A stretch of DNA of 64,000 nt from Otis tarda (lineage: Eukaryota > Chordata > Aves > Otidiformes > Otididae). This document shows, in pieces, positions 48,919 through 60,514 of this stretch (its first letter is position 1; each line of letters starts with the position of its first letter). The position numbers and the translations under genes are program-made. The notes beneath the pieces are model-generated. The model worked only from the letters and a program-made list of their open reading frames with translations. It had not been told where the DNA came from and made no database searches. The stretch covers positions 38,409,803 to 38,473,802 of the forward strand of contig CM048591.1 in the NCBI GenBank assembly GCA_026413225.1, read 5' to 3'.

Positions 48919-50051
48919 TGTCATAGTTCAGCCCCAATCAGGACCAGACTACGCAGTTTCTCTCTCACTCCCCCCACCCTCCAAGAGAACAGGGGGAGAT
49001 GATACAAGAAAAACGGCTCAAGGTTTGAGATAAGGACGGGGAGAAATCCTTAAAGTTACCGTCACGGGCAAAACAGACTCGACTTGGGGAAAACTATTCA
49101 TTTATTTCTAAAATTAGCAGGATAACGAGACAGGGAACAAGATAACCTCCCCCCACCCCTCCCTCTTCCCGGGCTTAACATTATCTATACTACCTCCCCT
49201 CCCGAGCGGCACGAGAGGGGGAAAAGGGAATGGGGGTCACGGTCAGTTCATCACGTGCTGTTTTATGCCACTGTGTCATCGTCAGGGGAAGAACTCCTCG
49301 CATTCCTCCTCTGCTCTATCGTGGGGTCCCTCCCACGGGCCACAGTCCTTCGTGAAACTGCTCCGGCGTGGGTCATGTCTTCCACGGGGTGCGGTCCCTC
49401 TAGAACAGCTGTCCCAGCGGGCCCTCCACGGGCCACAGCCTCCTTCAGGCCTCCACCTGCTCCAGCGTGGGGTCCTCCACGGGCTGCAGGTGGATCTCTG
49501 CCCCTCCGTGGACCTCCATGGGCTGCAGGGGGACAATCCGCTCCACCATGGTCTTCACCACGAGTTGCAGAGGAATCTTGGCCAGGAGCCGCATTACTCC
49601 TCCCCCTCCTTCTTCACTGACCTTGGCGTCTGCAGCCGTTCCTCACAACAGGCTGGCAGACGCCTCTCAGGATCCTTTTTACATCTAGTTCACTTCTCAT
49701 CTCCTCTCCACTTCTTGCAGCCAGGCCGGGCCAAGTTGGGCCCAGTCGGCTGCCCGGCGGGAGGCCAGAGGGTGAGGCCTGCAAGGCCCATGAGGCTCGC
49801 GCCTCCCCCTCTCTGCCCCCCGCTCAGCTGCTTCACATCTTCTCTCTTTTTTTTTTCCTGTTTTCCCCTACTTAAATACGTTATCGCAGAGGCGTTATCA
49901 CAGGATGTTCCGCTACCAATTGGCTTGGCCTTGGCCAGCAGCGGGTCCGCCCTAGGCCCGGCCGAGTCCACTGAACAAAGGGGAGCGACTTCTAGCAGTT
50001 TCCTACAGAAGCTACCACCTTAGGCCCCCCCTCACTAACAAAACCAGAACA
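48919..50051 (-). mobile_element. Solo LTR-B, young ERVL-like LTR
   Basis: This 1133-bp element lies on the minus strand, beginning TGTTCTGGTTTTGTTAGTG and ending CTATGACA. Flanking pentamers are GAGAC (48914-48918) and GAGAG (50052-50056), matching at four of five. The order of parts is as in LTR-A, with a TATTTAAG box (complement of 49870-49877), the tandem GCAGCCC-type module and AATAAA (complement of 49101-49106). It keeps many CpG sites, consistent with recent insertion. Compared with LTR-A and -C it lacks about 16 bases near 49644, between short CTCACAA-like repeats. Its plus strand carries a 252-codon open frame (49265-50023), antisense to the LTR and without recognisable domains. Confidence 0.95.
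49101..49106 (-). terminator. AATAAA polyadenylation signal of LTR-B
   Basis: TTTATT on the plus strand is AATAAA in LTR sense. It aligns with the signals in LTR-A and LTR-C. Confidence 0.65.
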
Positions 50052-53000
50052 GAGAGGTAATGGGCTCACACTTGCAAGACTTTGACATGCTTTGATTCCT
50101 GATGCTATAGGAGTGCAAACCAATATGACCTTATATCCATTGAGCCAGAGGGGATCAAAAGGAAGACTATTATGGAGAATAATAAATCAAACAAATGCAT
50201 GTTTTCTTTCCCTGCCTCTGCCCTTCTCTTTTTCTTCCCTTCATTTCAGGGTAGATAAGCAAAAGTGTTGGGGAAAAGTAAAGTATTCCTTCTGGACTTG
50301 CTCAACCTTCAAACCACACAGTTCAACACATAGGGCTTATTGCTGAAGGTCATCAGTGAGGTTAGGTGTCAGCGTAGAGCTGGCAGCATTCAAAGCTGCC
50401 ATGCCTAGGGAAGATCAAAGTCAGCACAACCTGTGGTTGGGATAGTGTCCTACAGAAAGATTAGTGAGTAGCCTGTTCTTCTTCCCCACAGTGACTCCTA
50501 AAACTTTTCTCCAAAATGCTTATCTCTTATGCCTTTTGAAAATAAGCAGATTTAAAAAGATCCAATCAAATTTCAATAAAACAAACACATAAAAAACAGC
50601 AAAACCCAATCACATACAATGTAGACACTAGGCAAGGGTTAAACCAAAACCAAATAGTCCTTAACATAAGGTCACATAAATGCATGCATTTCATGCCCTC
50701 CTGCTTGTTTGCAAGTTGCCAAGCAGGCCCCCAATTCAGCAGTGGTTAATAATGCCCATTTTTAAGTGTACATGAATTAATAAGTTTTAACTTTGCTGTA
50801 TTGCCTATGAAGATCTTCTGGTTACAACAATGACAATGACATTCCTAGCAATGAAAACATTTTAAAATTAATAGGTCAGACAAAATAGATATTACAATAT
50901 GCTCATAATTCTACTAACTATATTTATTCATTTTTTCGCTACAGCTATTCTGTGAGGAGAAATCCAGATATTTCCCTCCAGGTTTTCTTGTCTCATAAAT
51001 ATTTTATTAGGGAAGCAGGCAGTGAATAGGTAAAGGTGCTTCCTACCTGGACAGCCTTTCATAAAGCATGTTCATAAATCAAGGTATCAAAGACAAACAC
51101 AGATGTCAGGCTGATGCAGGTAACAATATTCAGTTTTGTGCTTATGAATACTGGATACACAATCTAGTGACTAAAGAATGTCACAGAGCTGAAGTTATTT
51201 ACAAACTGTGGCTAGAAGCACTTAAAATCACTTTAGCAATTCAGGACCTACAGAACAAGTGACATATTGCTGATGCAAATGAGCAGAGGAATGCCATAAA
51301 TAGGAGCAAGACAGTAAGCTCTGGTTTGAAAAAGAGTTATCTGAAATCTGTTAGAATCCTCTCCTAATTCTGCTTGAAATGTACCAGCCATGGACAGCCA
51401 GATTGCCCTGAAAGGGTGGGGTTTTTTTTTTGTCCACCATCAATATGCAGCAGTAGGGAGTATATTACAGCCTGCAATATTTGCTGAAAGGGATGCCACT
51501 TCTTTGGTTCCCAGAAATCTTGAGTTTATAAATGCATATACATATGTAGGGAGAGGTTCTGCTTTCCTACCCTACCTCTCTCCATATACCATACAATGAG
51601 ACAGAGGGGAAGGAAAAGAGCCATTGTGCGAATAGATAGCAGCCTAAACAAAGACAAGTCCAAATGACACATGCAGTACTAAGCTGCCTTTGTTTTTTTT
51701 TTTTTATTGTTTTCAAACCATTTAAAGACTGAGTGTATCTGAAAGCAGATTTAGGCTTTTAAAGAGATTACATACACATCTAAAAAATGGCAGCACATTT
51801 CCCCGGCAGCTGCGACGCACTTGTTTGGCACTCTGCAACACTGCTGCTGCCTGTGGAGCACATGGCTCCCTCGACCTTACACCCTCCCTCTGATCCTTTG
51901 TGGGAACTGTTGCTGCAGGAGCTGTGAGATGCTCATGGAGACTGAAGGACTCAGGTGGTATTCTGTTTTGCACTCCCTGACAGACCCACTTTCTCCTTCT
52001 TGTGTGGTATCTACAGAATCTGCCAGATTCTCCATCTTTCTCTCCTTCTCTCCTCCCCTTTGCTGCCCTCAACTTTCTCCTCTTCCCTGCCCACAGTGAT
52101 TCCCACAGTGGCCAGTGCGCAAGCTTGGCAGATAGGCAGTCCTGGTGCCCGTTCAGTTTGTTCTGCTGCAGTGGAGGCATCTGCATCAACATCTGACCTC
52201 TTCTGGCCTTGCCACGGGCTGTGCAGCACAAAAAGCTGTTTCTATTTATAATATATTTATATTCAAAAAGGAAAATAAATTTCCAGTTGAGAATGAGTGC
52301 CTAACTGTATCCCATACTGACTGAGGACAAACTACTCCAGAGCACATTTGCAATGGTGTCACTTCCAATATAGACCAGCTCATCAGATAGCAAGATTGCT
52401 GCATTCTATCATTTTACAGCATATTTTACAATCTGAACTGTCTGATGTATAGAAGAAGCTTTCATCTGGCCTTTTTCTTGCCCTAATAGAGCATAGATAA
52501 AAAGCTATCTAGAAATCCAGGATTAGACTCAGATTGTGGCCAGAAAAGCATGCACGTTTCTAGTGCTTTTCTGGACCCTTAAAAAAATGATCATAGAAAC
52601 TAAAGAAAAAAAAATCCAATCGATTCTCATCTCAAACTTTCATGTTCACATTATCACGTGACACAGTTTATACCTTCAGAAGTAGGAAGGAAGATTTTTT
52701 TTTTAATTATGCTATCACTTTAAACTGAAATACCAATTCAGAATTCAGCTGATGTCCAGTGATTGTGTAGATACCGCACAAGAATTTGTGAAGATTTTAC
52801 ACTATACTGCAATGATTCACAGTATTTACATTCAGGACGCATTTTCACCTACATGTAACCAGCTCCTGTTTGATGCATTGCAGAGTCAAGTCCCATGCAA
52901 CCAAACCTGTTCAGGTTATTTATTATCTCCCTTAATGAAACAGTACACACAAGGTATACACAAGGTATGTAAAATGAGGATCTTGAATTAACAAATACAA

Positions 53001-54209
53001 GTAGAAGCAAATTCTGAGCTTCATCTACAAAGTTAAAGAAGTGATTTGAAAACATACCCATTATTGCTGCTATTGAGCTTTAAGTGAGATTTACTAATAC
53101 AGCTTCGAAACAAGAAAGGGCTATGCTTTAAAGGCATTGGTCCAGTGTGCCTCACTGTTATAAATTAAAATGTTATTTTCAAGACTGTGCTACGATCTTT
53201 CTTGACACATTTATCAGAATACTTCCAAAATGCAGAGCCTATCCACTGAGGAGGAAATAAGGGCCTATCAAGAGATGTCCACAGCTTGAAGTCTGATTTG
53301 GAGACATTATATATTAAAAATCCTTTCAACTTACATATTGTCGCAAATACTGTGGTGAAGGCACATGGGATTTTTGACCATGCTGTCTCCCTGCTCCTTC
53401 AGTTTGAAATTTTTTCTAATCTAAATGTTACTGCTCATGTCTTAAGCTGCTATTCCTAAGAAGGCTCAACAGGAACAAACCTAATTACTACTTTTTTTTT
53501 TCTCTATTATTTTTTTATTTTTAATTTTTTTTCAGCATTCAGTGATAGGGCCGAGTTATCTATGTTTTTTAGGGACAGTCCACTAAAAAAGCATAAAAGT
53601 ATCTTTGTGGACAATGCTGAGAGGACCACTGTATCATTGTTTACTGAATTCAATCCCCATCACTTCACTCTAGAACTTCTCATGGGTTCTTAACAGAAAG
53701 AAAAAATTAGAAGAAAGAGTTAGGGAGAAAGACAGTAGAAGATAAAAAATTCCTACTTTGGCTCAGATTGGGAGGGTTTGTTTTGCTTAGTCTTTCCTCT
53801 TTGACTCAAGTTTTTGACTCTGGCTTGTTGGTACAAAGTTTATTTTGCAGCTCCACAATCATGGCAGCAGCAACATGACACAAAGATTCAACAAAATTAT
53901 TTCCTGTCACTCATGCTTTTTTCTTTTTTTTTTTTTTCCCTCCCTTCACAGAAAGGGACTCTTAAGCCTTATATCAGAAGGACCTGCTAGAGTGGAAACT
54001 TAACAGTCAGATTTTCTGTCTGCTCTTCTGCAGAAGTCACATTTCTGCTGTCATCTCTTCCATAGATAATCCTTTATTACCATACAGAAATCCTTCTGAG
54101 CTTTGGTAAAAATTATGCATCTAGCAACACTTTAACTCCATTTCAGGAGATAATAATCTGTCTTCCTCATCCTACTTTCTCCAGAAAAGACAAACTTGAG
54201 CTGCACTAC
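50052..54209. other. Unique non-coding sequence
   Basis: No gene recognised. The GC-richer stretch 51780-52240 has a 169-codon frame on the minus strand (listed separately). T runs lie at 51421-51430 and 51691-51705. A strong polypyrimidine tract ending CACAG lies at 53911-53951. Confidence 0.55.
51722..52231 (-). other. Unassigned 169-codon open frame, probably not a gene
   Basis: This is the longest open frame outside recognised repeats. It starts with ATG at 52231 and ends near 51722. The product is basic and Arg/Lys/Glu-rich in its middle (KRRKLRAAKGRREGEKDG), with no recognisable domain, signal peptide or transmembrane segment. The opposite strand also has frames of 64-98 codons across the same bases, and much of the basic stretch is encoded by a purine-rich strand. 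GC-rich, purine-skewed DNA yields such frames by chance. I do not call it a gene. Confidence 0.15.
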
Positions 54210-54337
54210 TTCAAGGCCAGTTTGAGCATGGCTCTGAGTAACCTAATGTAGTTGAAGATGTCCTTGCTCCTCACAGGAGCGTTGGACTAGATGACCTTTA
54301 AAGGTCCCTTCCAACACAAACCATTCTATGATTCTAC
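54210..54337 (+). mobile_element. CR1 3' end fragment, about 130 bp
   Basis: TTCAAGGCCAGTTTGAGCAT, then GTTGGACTAGATGACC, TTTAAAGGTCCCTTCCAAC and ATTCTATGATTCTA form an orderly CR1 3' UTR and tail. It is strongly 5'-truncated, carrying only the last few codons of ORF2. The tail boundary is clear. Confidence 0.93.
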
Positions 54338-55397
54338 TTGTGAACTTCAAAGCACTCCAGTAACTTCTGTTTCTGTGCAAAGGGAGTATCAGAACACACC
54401 CTAACATGAAGTCTAGATGAAGTCAGAGTCACTTTTTTTTTTCAGTTAAAAACCAAAATCATTAAAACCCCCTCACACTAGCAGAAAATCTACAGCTTCA
54501 TTGAAATAATCCACTTGACCTATCTTTGTAAGTAGATCAGATAGAGAACACCCTTACTGATTGTTAACCTGCCATTTCCTGGGCTCTAATAATTGCAAAC
54601 AGCCTTACCTCATTAGCTTTCTCAAAAAAAGGCTCTGTCAGGTAAAACCAAACCATGTAGTCTGGGCCAAACTTCTTTCTACTTGAAGCAAGTAAGAAAG
54701 CCATTGCCTTTCTCATGCTTGAATCTGCTTTCCCACAGTCGTGAAATGGGCAGAGATAATTAAAATGGCTCAAGTTAGCCTCATAATTCTCTATTTATAA
54801 GGAATCTGTACCTCTCTGTGACATGCAAGTAGCCTTTAACTGGAATTAGGAATGCAGCTGACAACATAATGTACAGCATAAAATAAATTTATTGCAGATA
54901 TCTTTCCATCACAGATTTTGTGAATAAAACCAAACATATTTTAAGCAAAAATTTTGTTTTACAGTGTTGTTTGACTTTTCGAAGTGATAGCTCATTTGTT
55001 GTTTAGTGTTCTCAGGTACTGATTGGTTAGAAATATGTTTGAGTTTATAACAGTGACATGTCTTTAAAATAAAGACATATTAATAAATATTAAATGAAGA
55101 ATGATTTAGGAGGACAAACACAGAAAATAAATCCATATATCTGCCTATGGCCTATAATAAATTCTTAGATTTAAGAGGTGAACAGGGAGAATTCACAGAA
55201 GTATTCTTCATTGACTTATAGCAAAGAAGATGTTGAGTAGTCCTTGGATTTTCCCTTATTTCATCAGAACTACCACAACAAAATACATTGGTACAGTTAT
55301 AATATATTTCTTTGGATGCTCTAGGTCATAGATTTAATGCAAAGGGCCATTTTGTATTTCAGCAGGCCAAGGACAGGCACAGGGCCTAAAGAAGGTA

Positions 55398-55438
55398 TCA
55401 CAGAATCATAAAAGCATAGAATAGTTTGGGTTGGAAAG
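55398..55438 (-). mobile_element. Minimal CR1 tail
   Basis: The plus strand reads TCACAGAATCAT, then GCATAGAATAGTTTGGGTT and GGAAAG, the reverse complement of a CR1 tail and the first bases of its 3' UTR. Only about 40 bases inserted or survive. Confidence 0.85.
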
Positions 55439-55669
55439 TTGTTTTGTTTAACTCTGTTTTACTGAATCATAAGTCTTTCTCTGATGGGAAGGATTTCTGT
55501 TCCCAGGCCACCTACAGTCATAAACTGTTCAAGGATTTCTGCCAAAATGCTGAGTTTGGTCTGAATCCTACATTAGTTTAATTTAATGGAATTCCTTTTG
55601 TCATATGATCTAAACTCAATCAGCACGAATTCACAGGTAGTTTTATAGGTTTTTGGGGTTTTCTGTATG

Positions 55670-55693
55670 TTTTTTTTTTAAAAAAAAAAAAAA
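55670..55693. repeat. T10-A14 back-to-back homopolymers
   Basis: Ten T residues are followed directly by fourteen A residues. It is a second example of the tract type seen at 43024-43045. Confidence 0.85.
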
Positions 55694-58600
55694 GTAGAAA
55701 ATAAATGGGAACATCCCAGTGTTCAAGGAAACTATTATTTTGCATTCAAAATTTACTGCAAAACAGATAAAATAGTATAACAAACAGCTTTTTAATCTAG
55801 GTGAATCTTTCAAAATTGATTGCTTCAGCAATCAATACTAGCTTCTATTTCTATTGCATGTTGCTTGGTCAGATACCACTGTAATGGAGTTTGCACTGGA
55901 AGAACAGTGCAAGGTCAAAAACTGGATTAGATAACATAGGCGAGGAAAAGAGCTCAAAAGGGCTCAAAAGAACCTTTCCTGTTGAATAGCTTTTAACTAT
56001 CTAATATGAAGGCAGTATTAATTCAAAGATAAACTATAAAAAGTTACATGGTATAGTAATTTCTTCCAGCAAATTACAAGGAACAAGCCAAACTTGAATA
56101 TTTAAATACACTTCTCATTTTAATCTGGGAACTTAGCTCTGCCTCTAATAAAGGAGTTTATTTTGAACCACAACTGCGAAAGCTCGAAAGAGTTAAGAAA
56201 AAGCAACATTTATTATTTTAAAACATCTGTGAACCCCATGAGCCGCGCCAGGACCTATTGCACAGTCCAACCAGTTGATCCTCAAGGGGCCAGTAAGATT
56301 CATATTGCCTTTGGAGAAATGATGACAGTTAATAAGTGTTCCATTACTGCTGCAGAGAATCTGGCCTTCAGATGATTGATGAGACCATTAGAGTTTTTGT
56401 ACCTATTTCTTTTCAACTTATTTTGTTTTTAATACATATATACACATAAATAACAAAGGCAGCAGATTTTCAGCAATTAGATGTTTGAATATAGAAAAAT
56501 ATCAATTATTATTTGGGGGTCTCAAGTTTTATCTTATTTTTAAAAAAAAAGCAAACTATTTGGATCTCCACTGTAAGAGCTTCAGTAATAGGACTGTAGC
56601 ACCCATGCCGTGTCATACCATACCATAAAATAATAGCTATTCTGAGATTCCTCAAACACAGAAAAATATCATAAATAAGCCCCTTCTTTTGAAGACAGAA
56701 AATATCTTCAAAATTTTTATGTTCCAAAAAAATACAAAATTTGACCTCAAATAATTATTAAAAAAAAAAAAAAAAAGTAGCCTACTTAAAATCCACTTCC
56801 CTGCCCAGGATTTGATGTTATGTCAAGTGTAATTTCAAAGCCGCGCATGGCTGCAAAACAGCAGATATTTTATCCTCCCCTCCTTGCCTCAAATGCCATA
56901 GAAAACTATTTCTAAAGTTTGCATCTTTCTGTTATTTATGACTCTAGTGCTGTCTGTAAAAAACAGAGTTGGGGTACACACATACCAATTCCTAACTGTA
57001 TTAGCATTCCCTGTTTTAAAGATTTCTCTCTGTTGTTCAGTGGTGTTCCTTCCTCCTGCCCCAAGCCATTCTTATTTTTCTGTCTTGGCTATGCTGCTGA
57101 GGTAATGATGACTGACATGAGGTTTTATTTACCTCCCAAAATTCATATTTTGGATGCAAATGCTGGAATAATTTCTTTCTGATATTCCTGTGGTGAAGTC
57201 CTCCAAAGAGAAAACAGGATCAGCAACCTGCTATATTTACCTGCCCCATGTTGCTCCTGCAAATCCCACTTTGTGGCCCCCAAAGTGCAAAGTAGTATTG
57301 AAGAGTGGACATTAAATGAGCTGGTAGGGACACAAAGGGAAGACAAGACTAATACTCCTTCATTTGAAATATTGCTGACTCTTGAGAGATTTGCAGCAAT
57401 GACAGTGACTTCTGTGGGTCTTCTAGGATCTTTATAGATCTTCAGGGCTTGGGGCAGGTGCCCACATAGCAGTGGGCAGGAAATAAAAATTGCAGGAATT
57501 CTTCTGGAGATTATTTTCCTCATTAGCTTCTTACACTGACAATTTTTAAAAATACATATTGGACTTGTAGATTGTTTACTCTCAAAAATTCATTAATTGT
57601 GTTGTTTCTACATACTTGCTACTGAACAAGCATATTCACTTGATGCACACCCACAAAAAAAAAATCCAAAAAGAGTTTAAATTATATACAGAAGGGACTC
57701 CTGCACTGATTACATGTGCCCTCTAAAAGCTTATTTTCTGAAAAGTCAAAGCTTAAACAATGGATGAATAAAATAAAGAGAGGAACACAATAATTCAGAG
57801 AGAGAAGTAGTGTGGTTATACTGTCTACAGTGTCTCACAACAATTTCAGTGGTTTAGTTTTTAAGTTATTTTGAGATATTTCAGTTTTGGAAGTGATTTA
57901 ACACGTTCGTGAAAAATTGTCCTGATTGCTACTTCTGCTTCTCCAGCAGACTGAGAAAGACAGGTCAGGTACTTTCTGAGTACTGGTGGAGCTGGACAGA
58001 TTAGTGTTGACTTTTTCTGAGTAATATTGACTATATTTAACACTGAAAATACACGATAGCTGAAGGTGCCACAAAATGTAGGGATTTTTTTTTTTTGTCT
58101 GTTTCCTTAAACAAAGCCCAGTGGTTGCTGCTATTCTTCATGTGGAAACTACAGTTTTGTTGCCAGCCAAGATTAACATGTAATCCTCAGTTTGGAGACA
58201 CAGAAATTTTTTAGACTACTTACACACCTCATCAGCTTTTAAGTGCCAAGCAATGCCGGATGACCAAGTAACAAGGATAGATTAAAAAGCCATGGTGAAA
58301 CAGGGATGGTCAAAGGAAAATGTTACAAATGACTGAGCTGTCTGTTGGACTGGTGCTGCTGCTGCTGTAGAGAAACTGCCTTTTTGGATTTTCTGAATTA
58401 CAGCAGAGCTTATACCTGCAATGGTTACATATCTTCTAGTATCAAAAGTTGGTTATATAACAAACAATAATACATTTCTAATGTTAATTTGCAAATAAGG
58501 TGGACATTAAAAAACATAAGCAGTTGAGAACACTAAAATTAATAATGCTGTTTGAAAACCAAGATTTTATTGTCACCTCTAAATATTATCACTTCTAAAC

Positions 58601-59535
58601 TGATGTGTTATCACTGTAAACTTTTGAGTGTTATTGCGGTAAGTTTTTAAACCTGCTTTCGTTTTGCTACCAGAAAACTAAAGTAAAGACTTTCCTTAGG
58701 CTGGTAGGAATCAAAGTTACCTCTGCCTTTATTCAACAATTCAGCAGGGGAATTATCCACAAATAAGCACAACCCCTACCTAGTAAAATTTGATACTAAG
58801 GCATTTTTGAGCTAATTTTCTAAACACCCAAGAATTTCCTAAGACAGATGTAGTTCTATCTAGGTTCTATCCTTTCAGCTACATTTTCCAGTATGTCACA
58901 CTATGCTTCCCTCTGAGTTTTGATGTATGTTAGAGCTTCATTACAGTGTATATATATTATCCTACTTAGTAGGATTATTAGCGTAATTAGCATTACTGGT
59001 GTGCTGGTTTTGCTGTCTCTCAGCAACAGCGTCTGAACAGAAGTCTGGGAATTTGTTTCTCATTGTGATGCTTGCTGACACTAGATGAACTTACACAAAG
59101 TTCTTAATCCTTACTACAAGGGAAATTTCTTAATGCATCCTTTTGATTATTACTTAATATTGCTGGAAGTTGACATTCTGTTCCTAGTAGGTTGGAGAAA
59201 AAGCCAATAGAATCAGACTGTAACAATAAAAAAAAAAAAAAAATTCCCACAGATTGCCACTGAAGTTCCATTTAGTGTCAACTTCTCACTGAGAGCTTCT
59301 GCAGTCAGGATTGCAAGCCATGGTACTGGCCTTGGGTTTTGGTCTGAGAAACAATATTACTTTATGTGTTGTTTTTATTTAGCGAGGTGGGGCTATGGCA
59401 GCAGCTTCAGTAAGAAGCTGCTAGAAGTTGCTCCCCTTTGTTTAGTGGACTCAGCCAGGCCTAGGGCGGACCTGCTGCTGGCCAGGGCTGAGCCAATTGG
59501 TAGCAGAGTGTTCCATGATAACGCCTCTGCGATAA

Positions 59536-59545
59536 CATATTTAAG
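59536..59545 (+). promoter_or_regulatory. TATA-like box of LTR-C
   Basis: CATATTTAAG is kept at the equivalent place in LTR-D (near 19990-20000) and, as CGTATTTAAG, in LTR-A and -B, which supports it as the core promoter of this LTR family. Confidence 0.5.
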
Positions 59546-59857
59546 AAGGGGACAAAACAGAAAAGAAAAAAAAAAAAGAAAAGAAGTGAAGAAGCTGAAG
59601 CAGCAGCAGAGAGGTGGAGGCACGAGCCTCGTGGGCCTTGTGGCCCTCACCCTCTGGCCTCCCGCAGGGCAGCTGACTGGGACCAACTCGGCCCGGCCCG
59701 GCTGCAAGAAGTGGAGAGGAGATGAGATGTGAAGAGATGCTGAGAGCCGTCTGCCTGCCTGTTGTGAAGAATTTCATGTGAGAGGAACGGCTGCAGACAC
59801 CAAGGTCAGTGAAGAAGGAGGGGGAGGAGTAATGCGGCTCCAGGCAGAGATTCCCCT

Positions 59858-60118
59858 GCAGTCCGTGGTGCAGCCCGTGGTGAGGCCGGCTGTGCCCCTG
59901 CAGCCCATGGAGGCCCACGAAGGAGCAGAGATCCATCTGCAGCCCGTGGAGGACCCCATGCTGGGGCATTCAGATGCCTGAAGGAGGCTGTGGCCCATGA
60001 AGGGCTTGTGTTGGGGCAGCTGTTCTGAAGGGACTGCACTCCATGGAAAAAACAACCCACACTGGAGCAGTTTCACGAGGGAGTGTGGCCCGTGGGAAGG
60101 ACCCTACGATGCAGCAGG
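59858..60118 (+). repeat. Degenerate minisatellite inside LTR-C
   Basis: GCAGCCCGTGG, GCAGCCCATGG and GTGGCCCGTGGG, followed by GGACCC- and GGAGCAG-like blocks, recur at roughly 40-base spacing with much decay. The same module is present in LTR-A, -B and -D and is ancestral to the family. Copy borders are approximate. Confidence 0.7.
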
Positions 60119-60327
60119 GGAGGAATGTGAGGAGTGCTTCCCTTGAGGAGGAAGGAGCAGCATAAAGCAACGTGTGATGAACTGATCATAACCCCCATTC
60201 CCTGTTTCCCCTGTGCCACTCTGTGTTGGTGGGGGAAGGTGGTAGAGATAATGTTAAGCCTGGGAAGAGGGAGGGGTGGGGGGAGGTTATCTTGTTCTCC
60301 GTCTCATTCTTCTGCTTTGATTTTGAT

Positions 60328-60337
60328 AATAAATAAA
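60328..60337 (+). terminator. Overlapping AATAAA signals of LTR-C
   Basis: AATAAATAAA gives two overlapping hexamers in the expected R region, about 180 bases before the LTR end. Confidence 0.7.
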
Positions 60338-60514
60338 TAGTTTTCCCCAAGTTGAGTCTGTTTTGCCTGTAACGGTAACTTTAAGGATCTCTCCCTGTCC
60401 TTATCTCAAACCTCGAGCCTTTTTCTTGTATTCTCTCTCCCTATTCCCTTGGAGGGTCGGGGCAGTGAGAAAGAGACTGCGTAGTCTTGTCCCAGGCAGG
60501 CCTAAACCATGACA

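Larger units (their letters stand above)
54338..59364. other. Unique non-coding sequence
   Basis: AT-rich, with no gene recognised; frames are at most 126 codons (57143-57523, minus) without domains. It includes a CR1 scrap at 55398, homopolymer tracts at 55670-55693, 56759-56776 and 59228-59242, and a repeat-free stretch at 56220-56390 that could be conserved non-coding DNA. Confidence 0.55.
59365..60514 (+). mobile_element. Solo LTR-C, ERVL-like LTR
   Basis: This 1150-bp element begins TGTGTTGTTTTTATTTAGCG and ends AACCATGACA. Flanking pentamers are CTTTA (59360-59364) and CTTTG (60515-60519), matching at four of five. Features in sense order: a CATATTTAAG TATA-like box at 59536-59545, a purine-rich stretch at 59551-59590, a GTCAGTGAAGAAGGAG block near 59803, the tandem GCAGCCCRTGG module from about 59858 to 60118, and two overlapping AATAAA hexamers at 60328-60337. 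It belongs with LTR-A and -B but lies in the opposite orientation. No internal retroviral sequence adjoins it. Frames of 66-142 codons within it follow the repeat and match no retroviral protein. Confidence 0.95.

Noticed and set aside
32351-50051. LTR-A and LTR-B as the two ends of one provirus
   Set aside because: Each has its own flanking duplication (CAAAG; GAGAC/GAGAG), and the 15.4 kb between them is unique DNA plus plus-strand CR1s with no gag, pol or env.
59364-59732. 122-codon frame at the start of LTR-C as a retroviral gene
   Set aside because: It begins exactly at the LTR boundary and covers U3 sequence; its Lys-rich part is the purine-rich stretch, and nothing resembles a retroviral protein.
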